Shown: positions 49,475 to 58,524 of the stretch, piece after piece | Numbering within the stretch: the stretch's first letter is position 1 | Layout: each line of letters opens with the position of its first letter | Source: Pseudocitrobacter corydidari | GTDB taxonomy: Bacteria > Pseudomonadota > Gammaproteobacteria > Enterobacterales > Enterobacteriaceae | Assembly (NCBI RefSeq): GCF_021172065.1 | Contig: NZ_CP087880.1 | Location: forward strand, 372,001-436,000 | Length of the DNA stretch: 64,000 bases | Direction of reading: 5' to 3' | Program-made: the position numbers and the translations under genes | The notes under the pieces: model-generated | What the model was told of the DNA's origin: nothing | Seen by the model: the letters and a program-made list of their open reading frames with translations, nothing else | The model's database searches: none

Positions 49475-51004
49475 ATGTTATTACCCTGGCTAATACTGAT
49501 TCCCTTTATCGGCGGCTTCCTGTGCTGGCAGACTGAACGCTTTGGCGTGAAGATGCCGCGCTGGATTGCGCTGATTACCATGGGATTGACGCTCGCACTT
49601 GGCCTGCAACTGTGGCTGCAAGGCGGTTACTCACTGACGCAATCCACCGGCCTGCCGCAGTGGCAGTCTGAGTTTATCCTGCCGTGGATCCCACGCTTCG
49701 GTATCTCTATCCATCTGGCTATCGACGGACTGTCGCTGCTGATGGTGGTGCTGACCGGCCTGCTGGGCGTGCTGGCGGTACTCTGCTCGTGGAATGAAAT
49801 CCAGAAATATCAGGGCTTTTTCCACCTCAACCTGATGTGGATCCTGGGCGGCGTTATCGGCGTGTTCCTCGCCATCGACATGTTCCTGTTCTTCTTCTTC
49901 TGGGAGATGATGCTGGTACCGATGTACTTCCTGATCGCGTTGTGGGGCCATAAGGCGTCCGACGGTAAAACGCGTATCACGGCGGCGACCAAATTCTTCA
50001 TCTATACCCAGGCGAGTGGTCTGGTGATGCTGATTGCGATTCTGGCGCTGGTGTTTGTGCACCATAATGCGACCGGCGTCTGGACCTTCAATTACGAAGA
50101 CCTGCTGAAAACCCCGATGTCCCACGGCGTGGAATACCTGCTGATGCTGGGCTTCTTCATCGCTTTCGCGGTGAAAATGCCGGTGGTTCCGCTGCACGGC
50201 TGGTTGCCGGATGCGCACTCCCAGGCACCGACTGCCGGTTCCGTTGACCTGGCGGGCATCTTGCTGAAAACCGCGGCCTACGGTCTGCTGCGTTTCTCTC
50301 TGCCGCTGTTCCCGAATGCCTCTGCCGAGTTCGCACCCATTGCCATGTGGCTGGGCGTAATTGGTATCTTCTACGGCGCGTGGATGGCTTTCACCCAGTA
50401 CGATATCAAGCGTCTGATTGCATACACCTCCGTTTCCCACATGGGCTTCGTGCTGATTGCTATCTATACCGGCAGCCAACTGGCCTATCAGGGCGCGGTG
50501 ATTCAGATGATTGCTCACGGTCTGTCGGCGGCGGGTCTCTTCATCCTGTGTGGCCAGCTTTACGAGCGTCTGCATACCCGCGACATGCGTATGATGGGCG
50601 GCCTGTGGAGCAAAATTAAGTGGTTGCCAGCCTGTTCCCTGTTCTTCGCCGTGGCGACGCTGGGGATGCCGGGCACCGGTAACTTCGTCGGTGAATTCAT
50701 GATTCTGTTCGGTAGCTTCCATGTGGTGCCGCTGATCACCGTCATCTCCACTTTCGGTCTGGTTTTCGCTTCCGTTTACTCGCTGGCGATGCTGCACCGC
50801 GCTTACTTTGGTAAAGCGAAGAGTGAAATCGCGGCCAAAGAGCTGCCAGGGATGTCGCTGCGTGAACTGTTCATCATTCTTCTGCTGGTCGTGCTGCTGG
50901 TTCTGCTGGGCTTCTATCCTCAGCCGATTCTGGACACGTCACACTCTGCGATGGGCAACATTCAGCAGTGGTTTGTTAATTCTGTTTCAACTACAAGGCC
51001 GTAA
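49475..51004 (+). CDS. nuoM: NADH-quinone oxidoreductase subunit M NuoM
   Basis: Antiporter-like proton-pumping subunit of 509 residues with about 14 helices. It has the conserved WEMMLVPMYFLIALWG segment (with the key glutamate) and the KMPVVPLHGWLPDAHSQAPT loop. The ATG at 49475 is preceded by AAGGA. It is followed 6 bases later by nuoN. Confidence 0.97.
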   Translation: MLLPWLILIPFIGGFLCWQTERFGVKMPRWIALITMGLTLALGLQLWLQGGYSLTQSTGLPQWQSEFILPWIPRFGISIHLAIDGLSLLMVVLTGLLGVLAVLCSWNEIQKYQGFFHLNLMWILGGVIGVFLAIDMFLFFFFWEMMLVPMYFLIALWGHKASDGKTRITAATKFFIYTQASGLVMLIAILALVFVHHNATGVWTFNYEDLLKTPMSHGVEYLLMLGFFIAFAVKMPVVPLHGWLPDAHSQAPTAGSVDLAGILLKTAAYGLLRFSLPLFPNASAEFAPIAMWLGVIGIFYGAWMAFTQYDIKRLIAYTSVSHMGFVLIAIYTGSQLAYQGAVIQMIAHGLSAAGLFILCGQLYERLHTRDMRMMGGLWSKIKWLPACSLFFAVATLGMPGTGNFVGEFMILFGSFHVVPLITVISTFGLVFASVYSLAMLHRAYFGKAKSEIAAKELPGMSLRELFIILLLVVLLVLLGFYPQPILDTSHSAMGNIQQWFVNSVSTTRP

Positions 51005-51010
51005 TTCGCC

Positions 51011-52468
51011 ATGACAATAACTCCACAACAACTGATCGCGCTGTTACCGCTGCTGATCGTCGGCTTGACGGTGGTGGTTGTGATGCTCTCCATTGCGTGG
51101 CGACGCAATCACTTCCTCAACGCTACGCTTGCGGTTATCGGGCTTAACGCGGCGCTGGTTTCGCTCTGGTTTGTTGGCCAGGCGGGCGCAATGGACGTGA
51201 CGCCGCTGATGCGCGTCGACGGCTACGCCATGCTCTACACCGGCATGGTGCTGCTGGCGAGCCTCGCGACCTGTACGTTTGCTTACCCGTGGCTGGAAGG
51301 CTACCCGGATAACAAAGAAGAGTTCTACCTGCTGGTGCTGATTGCCGCACTGGGTGGCATTCTGCTGGCGAACGCCAATCACCTGGCGGCGCTGTTCCTG
51401 GGGATTGAGCTGATCTCGCTGCCGCTGTTCGGGTTGATTGGTTACGCTTTCCGTCAGAAACGTTCGCTGGAAGCGAGTATCAAGTACACCATTCTGTCTG
51501 CTGCGGCATCGTCTTTCCTGCTGTTCGGTATGGCGCTGGTTTACGCCAACTCTGGCAACCTGTCGTTCGTCGCGCTCGGTAAGAGCCTGGCAGACAACAT
51601 GCTGCATGAACCGCTGCTGTTGGCGGGTCTGGGCATGATGATTGTCGGCCTTGGCTTTAAACTCTCGCTGGTGCCGTTCCACCTGTGGACGCCAGATGTC
51701 TACCAGGGCGCGCCTGCTCCGGTTTCCACCTTCCTGGCGACGGCGAGCAAAATCGCTATCTTCGGCGTAGTGATGCGTCTGTTCCTCTACGCGCCGGTAG
51801 GCGATAGCGAAGCGGTACGTATTGTGCTGGGCCTGATTGCCTTTGCCTCCATCATCTTCGGTAACCTGATGGCCCTGAGCCAGACCAACATCAAACGTCT
51901 GCTCGGCTACTCCTCGATCTCTCACCTCGGTTATCTGCTGGTGGCGCTGATTGCGCTGCAAAGCGGCGAAATGTCGATGGAAGCGGTAGGCGTGTATCTG
52001 GCCGGTTACCTGTTCAGCAGCCTCGGCGCGTTCGGCGTAGTGAGCCTGATGTCCAGCCCGTATCGCGGCCCGGATGCAGAATCACTGTTCTCCTACCGTG
52101 GTCTGTTCTGGCATCGCCCGATCCTCTCTGCGGTAATGACGGTGATGATGCTGTCGCTGGCTGGTATCCCGATGACGCTGGGCTTTATCGGCAAGTTCTA
52201 CGTACTGGCCGTCGGTGTGCAAACTCACCTGTGGTGGCTGGTTGGCGCGGTTGTCGTCGGTTCGGCAATTGGCCTCTACTACTACCTGCGTGTGGCGGTA
52301 AGCCTGTACCTGCATGCGCCGGAACAGCTCAACCGTGATGCGCCGTCGAACTGGCAGTACAGCGCAGGCGGTATTGTGGTGCTGGTGTCTGCACTGCTGG
52401 TACTGGTACTTGGCGTCTGGCCGCAGCCGCTGATCGAACTGGTGCAGATGGCGATGCCGCTGATGTAA
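51011..52468 (+). CDS. nuoN: NADH-quinone oxidoreductase subunit N NuoN
   Basis: Third antiporter-like subunit, 485 residues with about 14 helices, nearest the quinone site; conserved [17 protein letters not shown] and [16 protein letters not shown]. Last gene of the operon, closed by a strong terminator. Confidence 0.97.
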   Translation: MTITPQQLIALLPLLIVGLTVVVVMLSIAWRRNHFLNATLAVIGLNAALVSLWFVGQAGAMDVTPLMRVDGYAMLYTGMVLLASLATCTFAYPWLEGYPDNKEEFYLLVLIAALGGILLANANHLAALFLGIELISLPLFGLIGYAFRQKRSLEASIKYTILSAAASSFLLFGMALVYANSGNLSFVALGKSLADNMLHEPLLLAGLGMMIVGLGFKLSLVPFHLWTPDVYQGAPAPVSTFLATASKIAIFGVVMRLFLYAPVGDSEAVRIVLGLIAFASIIFGNLMALSQTNIKRLLGYSSISHLGYLLVALIALQSGEMSMEAVGVYLAGYLFSSLGAFGVVSLMSSPYRGPDAESLFSYRGLFWHRPILSAVMTVMMLSLAGIPMTLGFIGKFYVLAVGVQTHLWWLVGAVVVGSAIGLYYYLRVAVSLYLHAPEQLNRDAPSNWQYSAGGIVVLVSALLVLVLGVWPQPLIELVQMAMPLM

Positions 52469-52485
52469 GGTTGAGTGTTGATGTG

Positions 52486-52515
52486 AAAAAACCGCCGATT
52501 TCGGCGGTTTTTTTA
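52486..52515 (+). terminator. Rho-independent terminator of the nuo operon
   Basis: ACCGCCG and CGGCGGT pair around a short loop, with A6 before and T7 after. Confidence 0.92.
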
Positions 52516-52570
52516 TGGCATCCTGGCTTGAAAGAACTTTTTTTATAATCATTCGTAATGAACAATGTAT

Positions 52571-52993
52571 TTAATCCCACCAACAAATAACCGGATGCAT
52601 ACCCTCAGGGACTTCAATCCATCCATGATCCGTATCTTCGGACCATCCTTCCCAACACTCATCAGGGGCAATTTCTTCTGCAAACCAACTCTGAACTTCT
52701 TCAGGTGAAGCAGAAGTGATAACTAAAATACTATCGCTAAAGGGCCAGTCTGGGTCATCGAACATCGTAATCTCTATCAAAACATCACTGACATCATTAC
52801 GCTCACGAATTTTCTGCAAATGGTGATAAATAGCTTGCGGAGATGGTTCTGGAGTCACATTGCAACATATTGAACCGAGGATATTATTTCCGATAAAAAA
52901 ATCCTCAAGAGATAACAATGGTCGGAGGGTGTCAGGATCATTAACATCACCGTTGATATTAACAAGTTGGGTAATGCGTTCTAAAGGTGTCAT
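52571..52993 (-). CDS. Acidic orphan protein of unknown function between nuoN and yfbL
   Basis: A 140-residue, strongly acidic protein rich in Trp near its end (CWEGWSEDTDHGWIEVPEGM, then CWWD). No signal peptide, transmembrane segment or catalytic motif is visible. Start set at 52993 (MTPLERITQ) because AAGGA lies six bases upstream; the open frame extends to 53047. E. coli has yfbM-yfbP at this place, and this protein does not resemble YfbM as I know it. Its acidity and small size fit an immunity or inhibitor protein, but no matching toxin is nearby, so I leave the function open. Confidence 0.7.
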   Translation of the reverse strand: MTPLERITQLVNINGDVNDPDTLRPLLSLEDFFIGNNILGSICCNVTPEPSPQAIYHHLQKIRERNDVSDVLIEITMFDDPDWPFSDSILVITSASPEEVQSWFAEEIAPDECWEGWSEDTDHGWIEVPEGMHPVICWWD

Positions 52994-53135
52994 AATCATT
53001 CCTTGAGATGATGTACTCACAAAATGAATGGTATTGATTGAATTCATAGTGAATGAATATAACCAATACCATACCTCTTATTATTTTTAGTGTCATCATA
53101 ACATGGATGTTAAGCAGGGAAGGGTTCCAGATATT

Positions 53136-54119
53136 TTAATTTTTAATGTCACGTAATAAAATCAAAACCCCATCCACCACCTGCGCCATCCGCTCATAAT
53201 CCAACCTATCCGCGGTATCGCCCTTTAAATGGTACTCGGTATTTCGAAAAAATGCCGTGTCGGTAATCATCACTGCCGGAATATCTCGCTGCCAGTAATT
53301 AAGATGATCCGAAAAGTCGATTCCGGGAACAAACGACGGTGCGTTGATGGAATATACGGGTAATTTTTTGACTGATAATAAACCGGCCTTTACCTGACGC
53401 ACGGCGCTAATATCCTGCATTCTCCCGACCACGGCGATGAAATTGCCGCGAGTAGGGTACAGCCAGTTCAGCCCGGCGATGGGATAGCGTTGGCTGTCGG
53501 GCGCGTCGTTGTAATAACCGATCATCTCCAGCGCCACCATCAGCTTCACCGGGCGCGTGAGTGAAGCGGCATGCACCACGCTGCCCATTTCATCGCTGCG
53601 GAAAAACGGCGGTTCTTCCGAGGCGTAAGCGACCAGTTGCACGCCGACATCCGGCGCTTGCTGTTGCAGCAGGCGCGCCAGTTCCAGTAACCCGGCAACG
53701 CCGCTGGCGTTATCGTCCGCACCGGGCGTGTAGGTTATCTGGCCATTTTCATCGCCGGTCGCAGAGTCATAATGCGCGCCAATAACTATCAGTGGGCCAT
53801 CTTTCGGGCCAAAGTCGGCGATGATGTTTTTGTAAGGGCCGCTCGCGATGGGAACTGGTTGCTCACTCACGCTTGCGCCGCTGGCCTCGAAGGCGTGTCT
53901 GATGTAGCTGGCAGCCGCATTGAGATTCGCCATATTGTCCGCGCTTCGTGGATGCACGGTTTGCGAAAGATAACGCACGGTTTCTTCCAGTTTTGCCGGG
54001 CTGGCATGGTGTGGCGCGGAAGGCAACGGAGTGACCCACGGCTGGTATAAAATAAACATAAAACTCATCAATATAAAAATGATGAGTACTGATATGTTGC
54101 GGAAAACTTTTTTACCCAT
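53136..54119 (-). CDS. yfbL: YfbL, M28-family zinc metallopeptidase
   Basis: A 327-residue predicted aminopeptidase. An N-terminal hydrophobic segment (residues 7-26) anchors or exports it, so the catalytic domain should be periplasmic. M28 zinc-site residues are visible: His116 and Asp118 (GAHYDS), Asp135 (GADDNASG), Glu168/Glu169 (SEEP) and a C-terminal His in FSDHLNYW. Substrate unknown. It corresponds by position and family to E. coli YfbL. Confidence 0.88.
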   Translation of the reverse strand: MGKKVFRNISVLIIFILMSFMFILYQPWVTPLPSAPHHASPAKLEETVRYLSQTVHPRSADNMANLNAAASYIRHAFEASGASVSEQPVPIASGPYKNIIADFGPKDGPLIVIGAHYDSATGDENGQITYTPGADDNASGVAGLLELARLLQQQAPDVGVQLVAYASEEPPFFRSDEMGSVVHAASLTRPVKLMVALEMIGYYNDAPDSQRYPIAGLNWLYPTRGNFIAVVGRMQDISAVRQVKAGLLSVKKLPVYSINAPSFVPGIDFSDHLNYWQRDIPAVMITDTAFFRNTEYHLKGDTADRLDYERMAQVVDGVLILLRDIKN

Positions 54120-54216
54120 AATTGTTTTATAAACGAGATGTTGTTTGCTGTGGTGTCAGGTATTATACGGTGAAAACTCATCTTCAGTGAGAAAATTTCA
54201 AAGGGAACGATAGAGA

Positions 54217-54822
54217 ATGTTTGTTAAATATAAAGCACTATTATTATTCGCTATTGTTACGCTATCAGGTTGTGCTGATAATATTGACGCTGATGGTGTT
54301 AACCCTGCAGCGTTAAAGGCTCCCCAGCCAGAGACGTGTCCGGTGTATGATCATTTTTTTACTAATAAAGGCGAGCAGATAGATAAAACATTGATCAAAG
54401 GAGTACCAGAATACTTATCCTCTTTGTTCAAAGATTATCTCCGTCGTTACGACGCCCGGTATGGTGATGAGTCCTTCATAACCTACCCGCAGAGTCTGAC
54501 CCCGGAGGTCCGCCTGTCTATCAATGGCACGGAAGGTTATCTCTTTCTTCACCTGAAAGAGGGCGGATGGCGGCAGGAGAGGCTGTTGCCAGTGCACTGC
54601 GAGAATGGCCGAATGGTGTTAAAATCGAAATACCGTGAGAACGTCTATTCCGCATACGGTACGCTGGTGTTGCGCCCTGAAGGGGATAATTTGCGGGTGA
54701 CAATCTATATGAAAGCGGTCAGAAGAGTGGCAGGGATATTTTCTGTTACCGAATCGGACATGTTATCTCAATGGCGTTTCCATCAGGCGGATCCTGTGTT
54801 GAGGGCATCAGCGTTGAAATAA
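54217..54822 (+). CDS. Orphan lipoprotein of unknown function
   Basis: A 201-residue protein with a signal peptide ending in the lipobox LSGC (Cys19), followed by ADNIDADG; Asp at position +2 after alanine does not give a clean inner-membrane retention signal. The mature part has no domain I recognise; it is mixed alpha-beta with a basic C-terminal segment. It starts at the ATG at 54217 with AAAGGGAACG upstream. It is divergent from yfbL and 162 bases before yfbK on the same strand, a place where E. coli has no such gene. Its upstream and N-terminal DNA is AT-rich. Confidence 0.75.
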   Translation: MFVKYKALLLFAIVTLSGCADNIDADGVNPAALKAPQPETCPVYDHFFTNKGEQIDKTLIKGVPEYLSSLFKDYLRRYDARYGDESFITYPQSLTPEVRLSINGTEGYLFLHLKEGGWRQERLLPVHCENGRMVLKSKYRENVYSAYGTLVLRPEGDNLRVTIYMKAVRRVAGIFSVTESDMLSQWRFHQADPVLRASALK

Positions 54823-54984
54823 TAACATTCAAATTATGAATGTTATTTGTTTTATTATTTGTGGTATTTATTGCTATCCAGGAATAGTCTGCTAAATGCG
54901 TATCTGGCGTTAATTAAATGGGCAAGTGAGAGTGGTGGATTTATTCTTTTGACATGAGGTCATTTAAATAAAAAAGGATTTTAT

Positions 54985-56625
54985 ATGTGCAAAGATAAAA
55001 TATTAATAATTTCCATATGCGGTCTGCTGCTAAATGGTTGTTCATCTCACTCACCTGTCGCCCCGGCATCCATGTCAGGCTATGCCGTTATGGGCACTGG
55101 CGCGCTTGCTTCTGCGCCTTCCGCGCAACCAGATACCTCCCGCTACACCCACTACGACGACAACCCGGTAAAACAGGTTGCCCAGTCGCCGCTGGCGACG
55201 TTCAGCCTGGATGTGGATACCGGCAGCTATGCCAACGTGCGGCGTTTTTTGAATCAGGGGCAGTTGCCCAACCCGGATGCGGTACGGGTTGAAGAGATGC
55301 TGAATTATTTTCCATTGAGCAAACGCCCGGATGATAAAACTGCTTTTGGGTGTCAGGAGGTGCAGAATTCCGGAGAGCGCTGCGTTCATATTGAAATTAC
55401 CTCCGGCTGCGAACCTTTCTCTCATCCTTTCTCCGTCCGGTACGAACTCACTCCCGCGCCGTGGAACGAACAACACACCTTATTACGCCTGGATATTGCC
55501 GCGAAAGAGTTAGCCAGCAGTGAGCGTCCAGCCGCTAACCTGGTTTTCTTGATTGATACTTCTGGTTCGATGGAAGGAGATGGCCGTCTGCCGCTCATTC
55601 AATCGGCGCTGAAAATGATGGTCAATGACCTGCGCCCGCAGGACCACGTCTCTATTGTCACTTATGCCGGCTCTGCCGAAGTCTTGCTTTCAGCGACCTC
55701 CGGGGCAGAGAAGCAAACCATTATTCATGCAATTAGCGATCTTAGCGCTGACGGCAGCACTAACGGCGGCGCCGGGTTGCAAATGGCCTACGAACAGGCG
55801 CAAAAAGGTTTCATCAAAGGCGGCGTTAACCGCATTTTGCTGGCGACGGATGGCGATTTTAACGTCGGTATTGACGACCCGAAAGCCATTGAAACGCTGG
55901 TGAAAAAAGAGCGCGACACGGGCATTACGCTCTCCACGCTCGGCGTCGGTGATGACAACTTCAACGACGCGATGATGGTGAGGATCGCCGATGTGGGCAA
56001 CGGCAATTACAGCTATCTCGATTCGTTATCGGAAGCGCAGAAGGTGCTGAATAACGAGATGCGCCAGACGCTGGTGACGGTCGCCAAAGACGTCAAAGCA
56101 CAAATCGAGTTTAACCCGGCGCAGGTGATTGAATATCGCCAAATCGGTTACGAAAAACGCCAGTTGCGCGATGAAGATTTCAATAATGACGCCGTTGATG
56201 CCGGAGATATCGGCGCGGGGAAACATGTCACGGTGCTGTTTGAGCTGACCCTCGCCGGGCAAAAAGGCTCGGTCGATGCGCTGCGTTATGCGAAAGCATC
56301 GCCGAAAGCGGAGAGCGGCAAAGAGAACGAACTGCTGTGGGTGAAGCTGCGTTACAAAGCGCCGCAGGGTGAAACCAGCCGCTTGATGAGCCAGCCGGTG
56401 ATGGCGACATCGTTACAAAACAGCTTTGAAATGGCTACCACGGATATGCGTTTTCTCTCAGCGGTAGCCGCTTTCGGGCAAAAACTGCGCGGTTCTGATG
56501 AGCTGGCAAAAACGTCCTGGCAGCAGATTGCAGGCTGGGCGGAGCGAGCTAAAGGCACGGATGAAAAAGGTTACCGGGCGGAGTTTGTCCGGTTGGTGGA
56601 TCTCACCGCAGGGCTGTCGCTCTGA
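54985..56625 (+). CDS. yfbK: YfbK, von Willebrand factor A domain lipoprotein
   Basis: A 546-residue lipoprotein with lipobox LNGC (Cys19). After a VWA N-terminal domain (about 65-180) comes a VWA domain with an intact metal-dependent adhesion site (DTSGSMEG: Asp191, Ser193, Ser195) and a C-terminal DUF3520-like domain (about 375-545). The function in E. coli is unknown. AAGGA precedes the ATG. It is preceded by an orphan lipoprotein and followed by the convergent rbn. Confidence 0.92.
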   Translation: MCKDKILIISICGLLLNGCSSHSPVAPASMSGYAVMGTGALASAPSAQPDTSRYTHYDDNPVKQVAQSPLATFSLDVDTGSYANVRRFLNQGQLPNPDAVRVEEMLNYFPLSKRPDDKTAFGCQEVQNSGERCVHIEITSGCEPFSHPFSVRYELTPAPWNEQHTLLRLDIAAKELASSERPAANLVFLIDTSGSMEGDGRLPLIQSALKMMVNDLRPQDHVSIVTYAGSAEVLLSATSGAEKQTIIHAISDLSADGSTNGGAGLQMAYEQAQKGFIKGGVNRILLATDGDFNVGIDDPKAIETLVKKERDTGITLSTLGVGDDNFNDAMMVRIADVGNGNYSYLDSLSEAQKVLNNEMRQTLVTVAKDVKAQIEFNPAQVIEYRQIGYEKRQLRDEDFNNDAVDAGDIGAGKHVTVLFELTLAGQKGSVDALRYAKASPKAESGKENELLWVKLRYKAPQGETSRLMSQPVMATSLQNSFEMATTDMRFLSAVAAFGQKLRGSDELAKTSWQQIAGWAERAKGTDEKGYRAEFVRLVDLTAGLSL

Positions 56626-56655
56626 ACGAAGGGGGCGGTTTCGCCCCCGTCACGA

Positions 56656-57573
56656 TTACAGCGTAATGACGGTAAAATCCTCCGCCATTTCGCTGGCCGG
56701 GAAAATCTCCCTGCACTCGGCCAACATTCGCCTGCAACCTTCGGCGTCATAGCGCGAGCTGACGTGCGTAATAACCAAACGCCCTACGCCCGCATCGCGC
56801 GCCAGTTCGGCGGCCTGACGCGTTGACGAGTGCCCGCGACTGTTGGCTTTCTCTTCCATCGCCGTTTCCAGCGTCGTTTCATGCACCATCATATCCACGC
56901 CGTGAGCCATGGCGGATGCGCCTTCGCACGGTGCCGTGTCGCCAAAAATCGCCAGCGTTTTACCCGGCGTGTTGGGAGAGAGATAGTCGCGGCCATCGAT
57001 CACGCGCCCATCTTCCAGCGTGACGCACAACCCGTCTTTAAGCTGCTGGAACAGCGGCCCCGGCTTCACGCCGGCGTTAATCAAGGCTTTTGCATCCAGT
57101 GCGCCCGGCTTGTCATGTTCTTCAACCCGATAGCCATAGCACTCAACCGGGTGATTAAGCGGATAAGCCGTAACCTTGCGCAGACCATCGTCCATCACAA
57201 AACCGGCGCTCACCTCGACGATTTCCATTGGATAATCGGTCCATGAACCGCTTAGGCGCAGCGTGGTTTCAACAAACTCGCGCAAGCCTTTTGGTCCATA
57301 AAGCGTTACCGGGTTCATATTGCCCGCCATCGAACGGCTGCACAGTAGCCCAGGCAGGCCAAACAGATGATCGCCATGCAAATGGGTGATGAAGATGCGG
57401 TCGATTTTTCCCGGATGCAGCGTGGTTTCCAGCAGCTGATGCTGCGTGCCCTCGCCGCAGTCAAACAGCCAGACTGCCGGTTGCGTTGGATGCTGATGAT
57501 GCAGCAGAATGGCGGTGACGTTGCGCGTCCGGGTCGGTACGCCAGCGGATGTTCCCAAAAAAGTCAGTTGCAT
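56656..57573 (-). CDS. rbn: Ribonuclease BN / RNase Z (Rbn, ElaC)
   Basis: A metallo-beta-lactamase-fold RNase that acts on tRNA 3' ends. The 305-residue protein has the zinc motif [10 protein letters not shown], with further ligands in FGDTAPC and VHETTLE. I set the start at 57573 ([11 protein letters not shown]), the E. coli length; the frame stays open to 57651 but the added residues are not family-like. Cytosolic dimer by family. Confidence 0.95.
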   Translation of the reverse strand: MQLTFLGTSAGVPTRTRNVTAILLHHQHPTQPAVWLFDCGEGTQHQLLETTLHPGKIDRIFITHLHGDHLFGLPGLLCSRSMAGNMNPVTLYGPKGLREFVETTLRLSGSWTDYPMEIVEVSAGFVMDDGLRKVTAYPLNHPVECYGYRVEEHDKPGALDAKALINAGVKPGPLFQQLKDGLCVTLEDGRVIDGRDYLSPNTPGKTLAIFGDTAPCEGASAMAHGVDMMVHETTLETAMEEKANSRGHSSTRQAAELARDAGVGRLVITHVSSRYDAEGCRRMLAECREIFPASEMAEDFTVITL

Positions 57574-57624
57574 AACGCCGCTCCCATGGCGGTAATAAAA
57601 ACAATAACGATTAAGGAGCCTATC

Positions 57625-58086
57625 ATGATTCAGTGGCAAGATTTGCACCATTCTGATTTAACCGTCCCGCAGCTGTACGCGCTGCTGCAATTACGCTGTG
57701 AAGTTTTTGTGGTTGAGCAGGCTTGTGTCTATCAGGATATCGATGGCGATGATCTGGTAGGCGAGAACCGTCATCTTCTCGGCTGGCAGGGCGATACGCT
57801 GGTGGCGTATGCGAGACTTCTGAAAAGTGAAGATGATTTTTCCCCCGTTTCTATTGGTCGGGTGATTGTCAGCCCGGCCGTTCGCGGAGAAAAATTGGGT
57901 TATCAACTGATGGAACGCGCGCTGGCAAGCTGCGCGCAACACTGGCCGGAACACGCGCTGTATCTGGGTGCACAGGCGCATCTGCAGAATTTTTATCGCC
58001 ACTTTGGTTTTATTCCGGTAACTGATGTGTACGACGAAGATGGCATTCCGCACGTCGGGATGGCGCGCGAGGTCGGGCAGGCGTAA
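57625..58086 (+). CDS. elaA: ElaA, GNAT-family acetyltransferase-like protein
   Basis: A 153-residue GNAT-like protein (same length as E. coli ElaA), with an acetyl-CoA loop around [15 protein letters not shown] and the conserved [13 protein letters not shown] near the C-terminus. Its substrate is unknown. Start at ATG 57625 with AAGGAG upstream; the frame is open back to 57367, over the divergent rbn. About 50 bases separate the rbn and elaA starts, so their promoters overlap. Confidence 0.93.
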   Translation: MIQWQDLHHSDLTVPQLYALLQLRCEVFVVEQACVYQDIDGDDLVGENRHLLGWQGDTLVAYARLLKSEDDFSPVSIGRVIVSPAVRGEKLGYQLMERALASCAQHWPEHALYLGAQAHLQNFYRHFGFIPVTDVYDEDGIPHVGMAREVGQA

Positions 58087-58141
58087 CCGGCAAGCGTTGA
58101 CTATAGTTATTCCACAGGTTTAGCAAACATGGAGATAAACT

Positions 58142-58438
58142 ATGGTTAATGAAACACATATTGACGACGACCTGACTCTGCTGAGCGATACCCTGGAAGA
58201 GGTGCTTCGTTCTTCCGGCGATCCCGCCGATCAGAAATACGTCGAGCTGAAAGCCCGTGCGGAAAATGCACTGCATGATGTTAAATCCCGCGTGAGCCAT
58301 GCTTCAGACACTTACTATTACCGGGCGAAAAAAGCGGTGTACCGCGCCGACGACTATGTGCACGAAAAACCGTGGCAGGGTATCGGTGTTGGTGCAGCGG
58401 TCGGGCTGGTGTTAGGTCTTTTATTGACCCGTCGCTGA
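58142..58438 (+). CDS. elaB: ElaB, tail-anchored ribosome-binding inner-membrane protein
   Basis: A 98-residue DUF883-family protein, paralogous in E. coli to YqjD and YgaM, which bind ribosomes at the membrane in stationary phase. It has a charged helical N-terminal part (residues 1-75) and one C-terminal transmembrane helix (GIGVGAAVGLVLGLLL). The ATG follows GGAGA. In E. coli elaB is RpoS-dependent. Confidence 0.94.
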   Translation: MVNETHIDDDLTLLSDTLEEVLRSSGDPADQKYVELKARAENALHDVKSRVSHASDTYYYRAKKAVYRADDYVHEKPWQGIGVGAAVGLVLGLLLTRR

Positions 58439-58461
58439 GCAAAATCACACTCCCTAATCAT

Positions 58462-58496
58462 GGGTACTGCTTTTTATAACCAGTACCCCGTATAAT
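58462..58496 (+). promoter_or_regulatory. Promoter with inverted repeat upstream of menF
   Basis: A perfect -10 hexamer TATAAT (58491-58496) lies 29 bases before the menF GTG. An inverted repeat GGGTACTG-N11-CAGTACCC (58462-58488) ends two bases upstream and covers the spacer and -35 area, where no good TTGACA is visible. It may be an operator or an elaB 3' hairpin. Confidence 0.55.
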
Positions 58497-58524
58497 GTAC
58501 GGTTTTTAGAATAGGGAGGTTCGC

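Noticed and set aside
52571..52993. Assignment of the acidic orphan as YfbM
   Set aside because: The position is similar, but the sequence does not resemble YfbM (DUF1877) as I know it.
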